DNA from: Pedobacter nanyangensis | GTDB taxonomy: Bacteria; Bacteroidota; Bacteroidia; Sphingobacteriales; Sphingobacteriaceae | Assembly (NCBI RefSeq): GCF_003313505.1 | Contig: NZ_QMHO01000011.1 | Span: 99,177-163,176 of the forward strand | Reading direction: 5' to 3' | DNA: 64,000 nucleotides | In this document: positions 35,519 through 44,338 of the stretch, piece by piece | How the letters are laid out: every line of letters begins with the position of its first letter | Numbering within the stretch: the stretch's first letter is position 1 | Position numbers and translations under genes: made by a program | The notes under the pieces: model-generated | Database searches by the model: none | Seen by the model: only the letters and a program-made list of their open reading frames with translations | Told to the model about the DNA's origin: nothing

Positions 35519-36556
35519 CTAAAATTTATTTACAATAGCAATAACAATACCTGTAATCACAATATTTGCAATAGCTAAAGGGATTAAACCTTTCCATCCT
35601 AAATTCATCAGCTGGTCATAACGGAAACGAGGTATGGTCCAGCGCACCCACATGAAGAAGAAAATGAATGCAAATATTTTAAGGAAGAAGATTAACGTAC
35701 CGAAAAGAGGTGCCCAAGTTGGGCCTAAAACGGTAGCCATGTAATCCATTCCTGGATAGTTGTAACCTCCAAAGTATAATGCCGCCATCACTGTTGAAGA
35801 CACAAACATGTTGATATACTCCGCAAACAGGTAAAAACCTAATTTCATCGATGAGTATTCCATGTGATATCCACCATTCAGCTCAGCTTCGCACTCTGGT
35901 AAATCGAATGGGGCACGATTGGTTTCGGCAAAAGCACAAACCATGAAGATGATAAAGCCCAGTGGTTGGTAAATCACATTCCAGTGCCAGCCATGTTGTT
36001 GGGCTACAATTTCTCTTAAACTAAGCGAGTTGGTTACCAAAAGCAAAGCGATGATGGATAAGCCCATTGCAATTTCGTAACTGATGTTTTGAGAGGCCGC
36101 ACGGATAGCGCTTAACAACGAATATTTGTTGTTAGATGCCCACCCCCCAATCATCACGCCGTAAACGCCTAGGGAAATAACGCCAAAGATATATAGCAAG
36201 CCTACGTTGATATCGGTTACCTGTAGTTTTACCAATCTATCGCCCACCATCATATCCTGTCCCCAAGGAATAACCGCGGTACCAATACAGGCACACAGCA
36301 TAGCTAAGCCAGGGCCAACCATGAATAGCCATTTATTGGCGTTGGCTGGAATGATTTCCTCTTTCATGAACATTTTTACCCCATCGGCCAATGGTTGTAA
36401 AATCCCAAAGGGACCAGCTCTATCCGGACCAAGCCTATCTTGTAAAAAAGCGGCAACCTTACGCTCTGCATAGGTTGAATACATCGCTATCAGCAAACTG
36501 ATTGCAAATAGTGCAATAACGAGTATAAACTTCTCTATAACGAAATCGATTCCCAT
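35519..36556 (-). CDS. nuoH: NADH-quinone oxidoreductase subunit H
   Basis: 345 residues, eight membrane helices forming much of the quinone chamber. Conserved loops are RLGPDRAGPFGILQPLADG, SAIRAASQNISYEIA and ETNRAPFDLPECEAELNGGY with the acidic cluster. One-base overlap with nuoG (TAATG type). Confidence 0.96.
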   Translation of the reverse strand: MGIDFVIEKFILVIALFAISLLIAMYSTYAERKVAAFLQDRLGPDRAGPFGILQPLADGVKMFMKEEIIPANANKWLFMVGPGLAMLCACIGTAVIPWGQDMMVGDRLVKLQVTDINVGLLYIFGVISLGVYGVMIGGWASNNKYSLLSAIRAASQNISYEIAMGLSIIALLLVTNSLSLREIVAQQHGWHWNVIYQPLGFIIFMVCAFAETNRAPFDLPECEAELNGGYHMEYSSMKLGFYLFAEYINMFVSSTVMAALYFGGYNYPGMDYMATVLGPTWAPLFGTLIFFLKIFAFIFFFMWVRWTIPRFRYDQLMNLGWKGLIPLAIANIVITGIVIAIVNKF

Positions 36557-37566
36557 TAGATTTTAAAGGTTTTTTCTAGTTCACGTTGATTTGCCTCTTG
36601 CAATGCCAGGTTTTCCTTAATTACCGGAAGCGGTTTAAATGTTTCGTAGTGGTTTGATGAAATCACTGAAGTATCAGAGATGTGCGTTGGGTGCTCCAAA
36701 GTCCAATCAGAAGTTTTCTTCCTATCGAAACGGCATTCGTTGCAGATAAACTCCTCTACTTCTCCAAATTGGTCTTTCCTTGCGGTAACACGCAATACAT
36801 CATCGCCTTTGTACCAAAGGGTTACCTTGCCATTACACTTTTCGTGTGAGCAGTTCCGGTGTGCATCAACAGGTTTGGTAAACCATACACGGTTTTTAAA
36901 ACGGAAGGTTTTATCGGTTAAAGCACCAACTGGACAAACATCAATTACGTTTCCAGAGAAATCGTTATCAACAGCTGCCTGGATGTAAGTGGAAATCTCT
37001 GAGTGATCACCACGATTTAAAATTCCGTGAACGCGTTTATCGGTAATTTGATCGGCAGTAAACACGCAACGGTAGCATAAAATGCAACGGTTCATGTGCA
37101 ACTGGATCTTATCGCCAATATCTATCCTATCGAAAGTACGACGCTCAAATTCATATCTGGTTTTCTGTAAGCCATGTTCGTAGCCCAAGTTCTGCAAATC
37201 ACATTCGCCGGCTTGGTCGCAAACGGGACAATCCAAAGGGTGGTTGATGAGCAAAATCTCTACCACGCCTGCACGAGCTTCCAAAACTTCTGGTGAAGTA
37301 ATGTTCAACACCTCCATCCCATCCATTACGGTAGTACGGCAAGAAGCCACCAATTTAGGCATTGGCCGAGGGTCTTTTTCAGAACCCTTGCTCACTTTTA
37401 CAATGCAGGTACGGCATTTACCCCCACTGCCCTTCAACTTGGAATAATAGCACATGGCAGGAGGCACAATGTCTCCTCCAATTTGTCGGGCAGCGTTTAA
37501 AATAGTAGTTCCTGGCTCTACCTCTACTGTTATTCCGTCTATGGTTACTTTAACTAAATCACTCAT
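36556..37566 (-). CDS. nuoG: NADH-quinone oxidoreductase subunit G, short form
   Basis: 336 residues, about a third of the E. coli protein. It keeps the N-terminal 2Fe-2S domain (GGKCRTCIV, ASCRTT), the His-Cys3 4Fe-4S site (HPLDCPVCDQAGECDL), the next 4Fe-4S site (CILCYRCVFTAD, VCPVGAL) and the start of the molybdopterin-type cluster region (HEKCNG, ICNECRFDR). It stops before the large molybdopterin-oxidoreductase domain. I know this short form from other Bacteroidota, so it is probably not a truncation by mutation. The C-terminus is not followed by a lost-domain remnant. Confidence 0.93.
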   Translation of the reverse strand: MSDLVKVTIDGITVEVEPGTTILNAARQIGGDIVPPAMCYYSKLKGSGGKCRTCIVKVSKGSEKDPRPMPKLVASCRTTVMDGMEVLNITSPEVLEARAGVVEILLINHPLDCPVCDQAGECDLQNLGYEHGLQKTRYEFERRTFDRIDIGDKIQLHMNRCILCYRCVFTADQITDKRVHGILNRGDHSEISTYIQAAVDNDFSGNVIDVCPVGALTDKTFRFKNRVWFTKPVDAHRNCSHEKCNGKVTLWYKGDDVLRVTARKDQFGEVEEFICNECRFDRKKTSDWTLEHPTHISDTSVISSNHYETFKPLPVIKENLALQEANQRELEKTFKI

Positions 37567-37643
37567 TCTTTAAGTCAAAAGTGAAAATTCAAAAATCAAA
37601 AACCTACGGTGGTTTTTAATCTATTCTTTATTAAGCTTTATGC

Positions 37644-37722
37644 CGTCATTGCGAGGCACGAAGCAATCTCATTTTATTTATTCGTCTATCGCTTTAGGAT
37701 TGCTTCGTTCCTCGCAATGACG
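37644..37722. repeat. palindromic repeat in the nuoG-nuoF gap
   Basis: Arms at 37644-37669 (CGTCATTGCGAGGC...) and 37698-37722 (...CTCGCAATGACG) form a near-perfect inverted pair around a 28-base AT-rich spacer. Same unit as at 15.7-16.6 kb. The whole gap (187 bases) is unusually long for this operon. Confidence 0.82.
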
Positions 37723-37753
37723 TATCGGCTAGTCTTAAACCGCAAATAGCAGT

Positions 37754-39124
37754 CTAAGACTCTTTTACTTCCTCAGGCTTTTTCTCAATCGGATTAGCAT
37801 AATTCGCTAATCCGTAATTGGTGCTTTGGCTTTTCATTGGCTCTTTCACGTGCCATTCAAACTCATCTCTAAAGTGTCTGATGGCGCTGGCTACCGGCCA
37901 AGCTGCTGCATCACCCAATGGGCAAATGGTATTTCCTTCAATTTTACGCTGTACGTCCCATAAAAGATCAATATCTTCCATGGTACCATGACCGTGCTCT
38001 ATTTTGTGAAGGATTTTCTCCATCCATCCGGTTCCCTCTCTACAAGGTGAACATTGTCCACAGCTTTCATGATGGTAGAAACGAGAGAAATTCCAAGTAT
38101 TACGCACGATACATTGGTCTTCATCAAACGCGATAAAACCGCCTGAGCCTAACATGGTACCAGTAGCAAAACCACCTTCGGATAACGACTCGTAACTCAT
38201 CAAGCGAGGCTCGCCATTGGCATATTTTAAAGTTAAGTTAGCGGGCAAAATTGGCACCGAAGAACCACCGGCAACCGTTGCTTTCAATCTTTTTCCGTTA
38301 GCAATACCGCCGCAATACTCATCCGAATAGATAAATTCCTCTACCGGTATGCCTAACTCGATCTCGTAAACTCCTGGTTTTACCAAGTTTCCAGAAGCAG
38401 AGATTAACTTTGTACCTGTACTTCGTCCAATACCGATTTTAGCATATTCATCGCCACCATCATTTACAATTGGAACTACGGCCGCAATTGACTCCACATT
38501 GTTTACTACTGTTGGACAACCATACAAACCCGCAATGGCTGGGAATGGTGGTTTAATACGCGGGTTACCTCTTTTTCCTTCTAGGGATTCTAAAAGTGCA
38601 GTTTCTTCGCCGCAGATATAAGCACCGCCACCTGGTTGAACGTAAAGTTCTAAATCATATCCTGTTCCCAAGATATTTTTACCTAACCAACCTGCGGCTT
38701 TGGCTTCCTCGATGGCTCTTTCTAATATTCTGATCTGGGGCATCATTTCGCCTCTCACGTAAATGTAAGAGGTATTTGCACCCAAGGCATAACTTGAAAC
38801 AATCATTCCTTCAATTAACGCATGAGGAATGTGTGTCATTAAATATCTATCCTTAAAAGTACCTGGTTCAGATTCGTCACCGTTGCAGACCAAGTAACGA
38901 GGCACGCCTTCTGGCTTGGCCAAAAAGCTCCACTTCATTCCCGTAGGGAAACCTGCACCTCCACGACCTCTCAAACCCGATTTCTTCACTTCCTCAACTA
39001 CATCATCAGGAGTTAGGGTCTTTAAGGCTTTTTCAACCGCACGGTAACCGCCTTTTTCGCGGTAAACGGCTAGCGTGTTGATGCCAGGCACATTGATATG
39101 TTCTAATAATAGTTTACGTCCCAT
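37754..39124 (-). CDS. nuoF: NADH-quinone oxidoreductase subunit F
   Basis: 456 residues, the NADH-oxidising flavoprotein of the peripheral arm. GLRGRGGAGFPTGMKW (FMN/NADH loop, near residue 52), GAYICGEETALLESLEG and the 4Fe-4S motif SCGQCSPCREG with the distant Cys in TICPLGDAAAW are intact. A C-terminal tail of about 25 residues rich in Lys, Glu and Pro follows the conserved region. Confidence 0.96.
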   Translation of the reverse strand: MGRKLLLEHINVPGINTLAVYREKGGYRAVEKALKTLTPDDVVEEVKKSGLRGRGGAGFPTGMKWSFLAKPEGVPRYLVCNGDESEPGTFKDRYLMTHIPHALIEGMIVSSYALGANTSYIYVRGEMMPQIRILERAIEEAKAAGWLGKNILGTGYDLELYVQPGGGAYICGEETALLESLEGKRGNPRIKPPFPAIAGLYGCPTVVNNVESIAAVVPIVNDGGDEYAKIGIGRSTGTKLISASGNLVKPGVYEIELGIPVEEFIYSDEYCGGIANGKRLKATVAGGSSVPILPANLTLKYANGEPRLMSYESLSEGGFATGTMLGSGGFIAFDEDQCIVRNTWNFSRFYHHESCGQCSPCREGTGWMEKILHKIEHGHGTMEDIDLLWDVQRKIEGNTICPLGDAAAWPVASAIRHFRDEFEWHVKEPMKSQSTNYGLANYANPIEKKPEEVKES

Positions 39125-39135
39125 TTTGTTAGATA

Positions 39136-39163
39136 TGAGATGTGAGATGTGAGATATGAGACT
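39136..39163 (-). repeat. heptamer tandem repeat in the nuoF-nuoE gap
   Basis: Four units of about seven bases (TGAGATG, TGAGATG, TGAGATA, TGAGACT on the plus strand). The gap is only 65 bases. Confidence 0.6.
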
Positions 39164-39189
39164 ATAAGTCTATCTCTCAATACTCAAAT

Positions 39190-39714
39190 CTATTGTCGCA
39201 AATCTTTATTTTTTAAATCGTCAATTAATTGATCTACCGATTGTTCGGTCAAGTTTTCGTAGAAAGTATATTCCGGACCAATTTGTAAAACCGGACCAAA
39301 CCCACAAGCCGCCAAGCATTCAACGCCTCTCCAGCTGAATAAACCGTCAGCCGTAACTTCGCCTTCTTTAACCCCTAACTTTTGTTCGATATGATTCATA
39401 ATTTTTTCGGCGCCAACTAGGCAACAAGGCCCAGTACGACAAACCTCCAAAACATATTTTCCTTTTGGCTGCAAAAAGTACATGGTGTAGAAACTGGCCA
39501 CCTCATATACTTCTATAGGCTGAATTTTCAAGAATTCAGCAACTTTATCCATTGCAGGCACACTTGTCCAACCATACTCGGCTTGCACCAAATGTAATAA
39601 TGGCAGCAAAGCTGATTTTTGCTTTCCTTCTGGATAACGCTTCACTATTTCATCAAACTTGGCTAGCAAAGCTGATGAAAATTCTACAGGCTGTGTTTCT
39701 TCTACTTTAAGCAT
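39190..39714 (-). CDS. nuoE: NADH-quinone oxidoreductase subunit E
   Basis: 174 residues, thioredoxin-like fold with a 2Fe-2S cluster (N1a). Ligands are in CRTGPCCLVG and CLAACGFGP, with the usual four-Cys spacing. Overlaps nuoD by eight bases. Confidence 0.95.
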   Translation of the reverse strand: MLKVEETQPVEFSSALLAKFDEIVKRYPEGKQKSALLPLLHLVQAEYGWTSVPAMDKVAEFLKIQPIEVYEVASFYTMYFLQPKGKYVLEVCRTGPCCLVGAEKIMNHIEQKLGVKEGEVTADGLFSWRGVECLAACGFGPVLQIGPEYTFYENLTEQSVDQLIDDLKNKDLRQ

Positions 39715-40921
39715 CTAATTCTCCTGCAATAATGTTCATACTACTCATGTTGATGATGGCATCAGACAATAACATGCCCTCGCTCATTTTCGCATACATT
39801 TGGTAGTTAATAAAACTTGGTCTTCTAAAGTGCAAACGATAAGGACTTCTACCGCCATCATTGATCAAATAAAAGCCAAGCTCTCCGTTTCCACCTTCTA
39901 CCGCGTGGTAAACTTCCGCTTTTGGCGCATCAATTTCTCCCATCACAATTTTAAAGTGATAGATCAATGCCTCCATATTGTTATACACTTGTTCCTTTCC
40001 AGGCAAGTAAAAATCAGGAACATCAGCATGGAAAATGCCTTTAGGCTCTGATTTTAATTTCTCCATCGCCTGTTCAATGATGCGTACACTTTGCCACATT
40101 TCCTCGTTACGCACCAAATACCTATCAAAAATGTCCCCACTTGTACCTACTGGAATTTCAAAATCGAAATCTTGGTAAGAAGAATAAGGCTCACTTACGC
40201 GAACATCGTAATCGATACCCGTCGCCCGTAATAACGGACCCGTCCAACTGTAGCTTAAAGCGGTATCCGCGGTTACCTCGGCCACCCCTTTGGTACGATC
40301 GATAAAAATACGGTTACGATTAAGCAAGCTTTCAAACTCTTTTAATGCCGCCGGGAACTCTTTTAAGAATTTATTGATTTTCGCAAATGCTACCTCGTTA
40401 AAATCTCTTTCCAATCCGCCTATACGGCCAATGTTAGTGGTTAAACGGGCACCACATATCTCCTCAAAAATTTCGTAGATATGCTCTCTGTATTGGAAAA
40501 GATAAAGGAAAGTAGTAGTGGCACCTGTATCTTGGGCAATAATGGTATTGCAAATGATATGATCGGCAATACGCGAAAGTTCCATGATAATTACCCTCAA
40601 ATAATCCACTCTCTTCGGAATTTGGATATTCAAGAGCTTTTCTACCGTCATGTGCCAGCCCATGTTGTTAATAGGCGACGAGCAGTAGTTCAAACGGTCG
40701 GTTAGCGGTGTAATCTGATAAAAAGGGCGGTGTTCCGCAATTTTCTCAAATGCCCGATGGATATACCCAATGGTAGAAACTCCACTTACTATGCGCTCCC
40801 CATCCATTTGCAACACGTTTTGGAAAACGCCATGTGTTGCGGGGTGAGTAGGGCCTAAGTTTAGGGTTACCAACTCACTTTGAGGATCGTTGTCTGTATA
40901 TACTGGTTGATTGTTACTCAT
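39707..40921 (-). CDS. nuoD: NADH-quinone oxidoreductase subunit D
   Basis: 404 residues, the 49-kDa-type subunit facing the quinone site. LNLGPTHPATHGVF holds the quinone-pocket His; GYIHRAFEKIAEHR and the C-terminal MNIIAGELDA-type ending (hydrogenase-derived fold, Cys replaced) are present. NuoC and NuoD are separate here, not fused as in E. coli. Confidence 0.96.
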   Translation of the reverse strand: MSNNQPVYTDNDPQSELVTLNLGPTHPATHGVFQNVLQMDGERIVSGVSTIGYIHRAFEKIAEHRPFYQITPLTDRLNYCSSPINNMGWHMTVEKLLNIQIPKRVDYLRVIIMELSRIADHIICNTIIAQDTGATTTFLYLFQYREHIYEIFEEICGARLTTNIGRIGGLERDFNEVAFAKINKFLKEFPAALKEFESLLNRNRIFIDRTKGVAEVTADTALSYSWTGPLLRATGIDYDVRVSEPYSSYQDFDFEIPVGTSGDIFDRYLVRNEEMWQSVRIIEQAMEKLKSEPKGIFHADVPDFYLPGKEQVYNNMEALIYHFKIVMGEIDAPKAEVYHAVEGGNGELGFYLINDGGRSPYRLHFRRPSFINYQMYAKMSEGMLLSDAIINMSSMNIIAGELDA

Positions 40922-40923
40922 AG

Positions 40924-41424
40924 TTATCTACCAAAATATTCATCTTTTTTATCTACCCTGTTAGGATCTTCCAACGGGTATTGTTTCAACATGGGATGCA
41001 CACCTAAGTCGTCCATGTTTAATATTCTTCTTAAGTCAGGATGTCCTTCGAATTTAACCCCAAAGAAATCATAGGTTTCTCTTTCCATCCAGTTTGCACC
41101 ATTCCATAAAACAGTTGCCGAAGCAATTTTTGGATCGTTTTCGTGCAAAAACACTTTCAGTCTTACCCTAATGCCACTTACCATGCTATGCAAATGATAA
41201 ACCACAGCAATCTGCTCCTTTTCGGGGTAGTGCACTGCGGTAATATCCGTAAGGAAGTTAAAATTGATCCGGCCGTTTTCTTTTAGGAAAGATAGCACAT
41301 CAATTACTTTATCCTTTGTAGTGGAAAAAGTCAATAAGCCATAAGGCTCGGAAACATCAAAAAGCTGCTCGCCAAATTTTTCACCTAGCAGGTCAATCAG
41401 TTCAGTATTTGTTGCTTTAGCCAT
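40924..41424 (-). CDS. nuoC: NADH-quinone oxidoreductase subunit C
   Basis: 166 residues, 30-kDa-type subunit. The signature is ERETYDFFGVKFEGHPDLR with LKQYPLEDPNR at the C-terminus. Starts one base into the nuoB stop codon and ends two bases before nuoD. Confidence 0.95.
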   Translation of the reverse strand: MAKATNTELIDLLGEKFGEQLFDVSEPYGLLTFSTTKDKVIDVLSFLKENGRINFNFLTDITAVHYPEKEQIAVVYHLHSMVSGIRVRLKVFLHENDPKIASATVLWNGANWMERETYDFFGVKFEGHPDLRRILNMDDLGVHPMLKQYPLEDPNRVDKKDEYFGR

Positions 41425-41966
41425 TATTGTATTCCGTAACTCGCTAACAGTTCTTTATATTCAGGAGAATGTCTTCTTCTGCCCGATTCGTTTTTTACTA
41501 AATCCTGGATACGCTGGAAGCCATCTAAAATAGCTTCTGGTCTGGGCGGACATCCCGGCACATAAACATCTACCGGAATGATCTCGTCAATACCTTGCAG
41601 CACCGAATAAGTATCAAAAATACCTCCGCTTGATGCACAAGCACCCACTGCCATCACCCAACGAGGCTCAGCCATTTGAAGATAAACCTGTTTCAATACC
41701 GGCCCCATTTTTTTGGCAATAGTGCCCATTACCATTAAAACGTCGGCTTGACGAGGAGAAAAACTTAACCTTTCTGAACCGAAACGTCCAAAATCGTAAT
41801 GCGAGCCCATGGTTGCCATAAACTCAATACCACAGCAAGAGGTTGCAAAAGGCAACGGCCACAACGAATGTGAACGGGCCAAGCCAATTGCCTTGTCTAG
41901 AGAAGTGGCGAAAAAGCCATTCCCTTCTATGCCTGGAGGCGCCTCAACTATTTTGATTTCACTCAT
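41424..41966 (-). CDS. nuoB: NADH-quinone oxidoreductase subunit B
   Basis: 180 residues from ATG 41966 (MSEIKIVEAPPG). An in-frame ATG at 42065 would add 33 hydrophobic residues, but that stretch contains the terminator-like hairpin, so the shorter start is better. Ligands for cluster N2 are in FATSCCGIEFMA, GACASSGG and VPGCPPRPEA. The PSST subunit passes electrons to the quinone. Confidence 0.95.
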   Translation of the reverse strand: MSEIKIVEAPPGIEGNGFFATSLDKAIGLARSHSLWPLPFATSCCGIEFMATMGSHYDFGRFGSERLSFSPRQADVLMVMGTIAKKMGPVLKQVYLQMAEPRWVMAVGACASSGGIFDTYSVLQGIDEIIPVDVYVPGCPPRPEAILDGFQRIQDLVKNESGRRRHSPEYKELLASYGIQ

Positions 41967-41976
41967 GTTTATAAAC

Positions 41977-42009
41977 AAAAAAGCTTGTCCAATAACAACA
42001 AGGACAAGC
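41977..42009 (-). terminator. terminator-like hairpin between nuoA and nuoB
   Basis: On the minus strand GCTTGTCC pairs with GGACAAGC (eight bp, 11-base loop), followed at once by six T residues, ending ten bases before the nuoB ATG. It has all marks of an intrinsic terminator, yet lies inside the operon. It might set a partial read-through or act as an attenuator. Confidence 0.65.
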
Positions 42010-42089
42010 AGCAAATTTACAACATTTAGTAGGATTTGGGTCGCATCATCATCATTTAGAAACAATCTAAATAACTTGAATACGGGCTT

Positions 42090-42461
42090 CTAATGCCAAT
42101 CTAATGCTTTCTTTTTAAGGATATAGATAAAGCCCAAAAGCAACGTTCCCATAAAAACAAACATCTCTATCACGCCGTTCCAGCCCAACTCTCTAAAGTT
42201 AACAGCCCAAGGGTACATAAAAATTACCTCCACATCAAATAGCACAAACAAAATGGCTACCAAAAAATATTTGATAGAAAAGGGCTGACGAGCATTTCCA
42301 ATCACCTTAATACCCGACTCGAAGGTGGTCAACTTATCATTGGTTTTTCTTTTGGGGCCTAAAAGGTGTGTAGCAAACAAGGTTACTACCACAAAACCTA
42401 AAGCAACAATAACCTGAAATATAATAGGAATGAAATCTTGTGCGGTACTTTGTGCTTGCAT
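42090..42461 (-). CDS. nuoA: NADH-quinone oxidoreductase subunit A
   Basis: 123 residues, three membrane helices. TFESGIKVIGNARQPFSIKY on the loop and VLFDVEVIFMYPWA in the second helix are conserved. First gene of the operon. Its promoter overlaps the terminator of the upstream TPR gene. Confidence 0.95.
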   Translation of the reverse strand: MQAQSTAQDFIPIIFQVIVALGFVVVTLFATHLLGPKRKTNDKLTTFESGIKVIGNARQPFSIKYFLVAILFVLFDVEVIFMYPWAVNFRELGWNGVIEMFVFMGTLLLGFIYILKKKALDWH

Positions 42462-42481
42462 AATAACAATGGATTTGGAGG

Positions 42482-42512
42482 CAAAATTAAAATAAAAAGG
42501 CAGGATTACAAA
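42482..42512 (-). promoter_or_regulatory. nuo operon promoter
   Basis: Minus strand: TTTG at 42512-42509, then 19 bases, then TAATTTTG at 42489-42482, a full match to the Bacteroidota promoter. Transcription would start near 42475, 14 or so bases before nuoA. The -33 element falls in the loop and arm of the upstream gene's terminator. Confidence 0.7.
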
Positions 42513-42522
42513 TCCTGCCTTT
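42496..42522 (-). terminator. terminator of the Ton/TPR operon
   Basis: A perfect 12-bp stem AAAGGCAGGATT / AATCCTGCCTTT with a three-base loop, followed by a T-rich run on the minus strand. Lies 19 bases after the TPR stop codon. Confidence 0.85.
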
Positions 42523-42540
42523 CCTTTATGACATTAAAAA

Positions 42541-44256
42541 TTACTTTTTAATTGGCGTTTTTTTAGCTGGAGTAGATGGACCCGCCAAAAACTTCAAATT
42601 GTCTATAGCTAACGCATTTTGAGGATCAATAGCTAAAGTTTTGTTAAAATACTCTTTAGCTTTTTCCTTATCCGTAGCTGCAGTAATAGCTCCTAAATAG
42701 TTATAAGCATCAACTAAGCCTCTTTGATTTTGAGGTGTACTTGCTTTCTCTGGTTTATCAACCGTTACCATTTGAATATATTTTTCAAAATGAGGTACCG
42801 CAAGGCCTTTAGGTTCTTTTGGATCATCTAGCAATTTATAAGTACGTGCTCTATATAATTGTGCTGCTTCGTACTCTGGTGCCAATTCTAACAACTTAAC
42901 GAAAGATGAATCTGCAGCTCTTAAAAGTGCCATATCTGTTCCTTTAGAACTTACATAATTAGAAGTTCCTAAATAAAAGTAAGCCATTGCCAAAGAAGGG
43001 TTTTTTGAATTAACCTTAACTACTTTGTCATAAACCTTCGCTGCTTTAGGAAAGTTCTTGTCATTAAAATATTTCAAACCGATGCTAGCCAATTCTTCAA
43101 CTTTTGTTGAGTCTAGCTCCACACCTTTCGTCACATTAATTACCGCAAGGCTATCTTGACCTGTAGCTAATTGCGCTTTTCCCAAGTACAAATAATCTGA
43201 GCTTATAATACGAGAAGCATCTTGTGTTCTACCAAAAAGCTCATTCATGTATTTCAAACCTTGCTCGAAGTTTTTGTTCTCAATTGCAGAATAGCCTCTC
43301 ATCCTAGCTACGATAAAGTTCTTAGGATCTTTAGGATCTGGAGCATTTAATGTACTCACTTCTTTCTCCAATGTTGCAAAGTCACTCGCATAGAACAAGA
43401 ACTGTGCATAACGCAAACGAGAATCAAAAGATTTATCGGTTAAATCTAGATATTTTCTCATGTTCTCTAAAGATTCCGCTTTTTTTGCAGCGCCATTTTT
43501 TGGATCAGCAAAAGACCATTGGTTTTGGGTTTCTGCAAGCTCTCTGTAAGCTGGACCATAATTTGGATCAGCAGCGATTACTTTTTTAATTTCAGCTTCT
43601 GCTTCCGGGAAAGCAAATGCGTCTTTGTACATTTTTCCAATCTGCACGTTAGCTCTGTACAAGTTAGGGTTAATATCCAAAGCTCTCAAATATTGAGGAT
43701 AAGCCTCAGTATTTTTTCTTTGCATCGCATAAAAATCTGCTAAGGCCAAAAAGGTCTCTGGATCTTTATCTTTAGAATCTAGCTCGTCTGCTTTTTGCAA
43801 ATTAGGCAATGCCTGTGCGTAGTCGATATTTTTTTTATCTACTTGATCAATATATGCTCTACCGATTGCTAAATAGGTAGCGTAATCTTTAGCTTTTAAG
43901 CCTATTGCTTTGTCAAAGTTGGTTTTTGCGTTAGTTGCATTACCTTGTGACAAATCTGCCTGGCCTAAACCTACAAAGTTCAAAGCATTTTTAGGATCCG
44001 CAGTAGTACCATTAGTAAATGCTGCCCTAGCAGAATCAATATTGTCTGTCAATAAATATACTTTCCCTAAGTTAAAGTAGTTATCTCCTTCTTTCGGCTG
44101 ATTTGCCACCAAAGTTTTAAGCATTGATGTGGCTTTCTGATATTGCTCGGCATCGATAGCCTTTTTTGCATCAGCTAAACTTTGAGCAAATGAGGCAGTG
44201 CTACCCATCAATAATAAGCCTGTGGCCAAGGCTATGTTCTTCTTAATCATTTTCAT
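42541..44256 (-). CDS. secreted tetratricopeptide repeat protein
   Basis: 571 residues. Signal peptide (LATGLLLMGSTASFAQ, cut near residue 25) and then about ten TPR-type helix pairs, e.g. GDNYFNLGKVYLLTDNID, YPQYLRALDINPNLY and NPSLAMAYFYLGTSNY. Probably periplasmic scaffold or binding protein. It ends the run that contains ExbB-ExbD-TonB and the PstS-like lipoprotein, an arrangement I know from other Bacteroidota. A role in Ton-linked envelope work is inferred from that position only. Confidence 0.85.
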   Translation of the reverse strand: MKMIKKNIALATGLLLMGSTASFAQSLADAKKAIDAEQYQKATSMLKTLVANQPKEGDNYFNLGKVYLLTDNIDSARAAFTNGTTADPKNALNFVGLGQADLSQGNATNAKTNFDKAIGLKAKDYATYLAIGRAYIDQVDKKNIDYAQALPNLQKADELDSKDKDPETFLALADFYAMQRKNTEAYPQYLRALDINPNLYRANVQIGKMYKDAFAFPEAEAEIKKVIAADPNYGPAYRELAETQNQWSFADPKNGAAKKAESLENMRKYLDLTDKSFDSRLRYAQFLFYASDFATLEKEVSTLNAPDPKDPKNFIVARMRGYSAIENKNFEQGLKYMNELFGRTQDASRIISSDYLYLGKAQLATGQDSLAVINVTKGVELDSTKVEELASIGLKYFNDKNFPKAAKVYDKVVKVNSKNPSLAMAYFYLGTSNYVSSKGTDMALLRAADSSFVKLLELAPEYEAAQLYRARTYKLLDDPKEPKGLAVPHFEKYIQMVTVDKPEKASTPQNQRGLVDAYNYLGAITAATDKEKAKEYFNKTLAIDPQNALAIDNLKFLAGPSTPAKKTPIKK

Positions 44257-44338
44257 TGTCTCTATTTGTTAAAATTAGAAATAACTGTTAACTGCTTATG
44301 TACAGTGTTCTCTATTTCCCTAAGTTGATTAAAATAAA

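Noticed and set aside
36556..37566. NuoG as a truncated pseudogene
   Set aside because: All cluster motifs are intact, nuoH is coupled directly to its stop, and the short form is known in the phylum.
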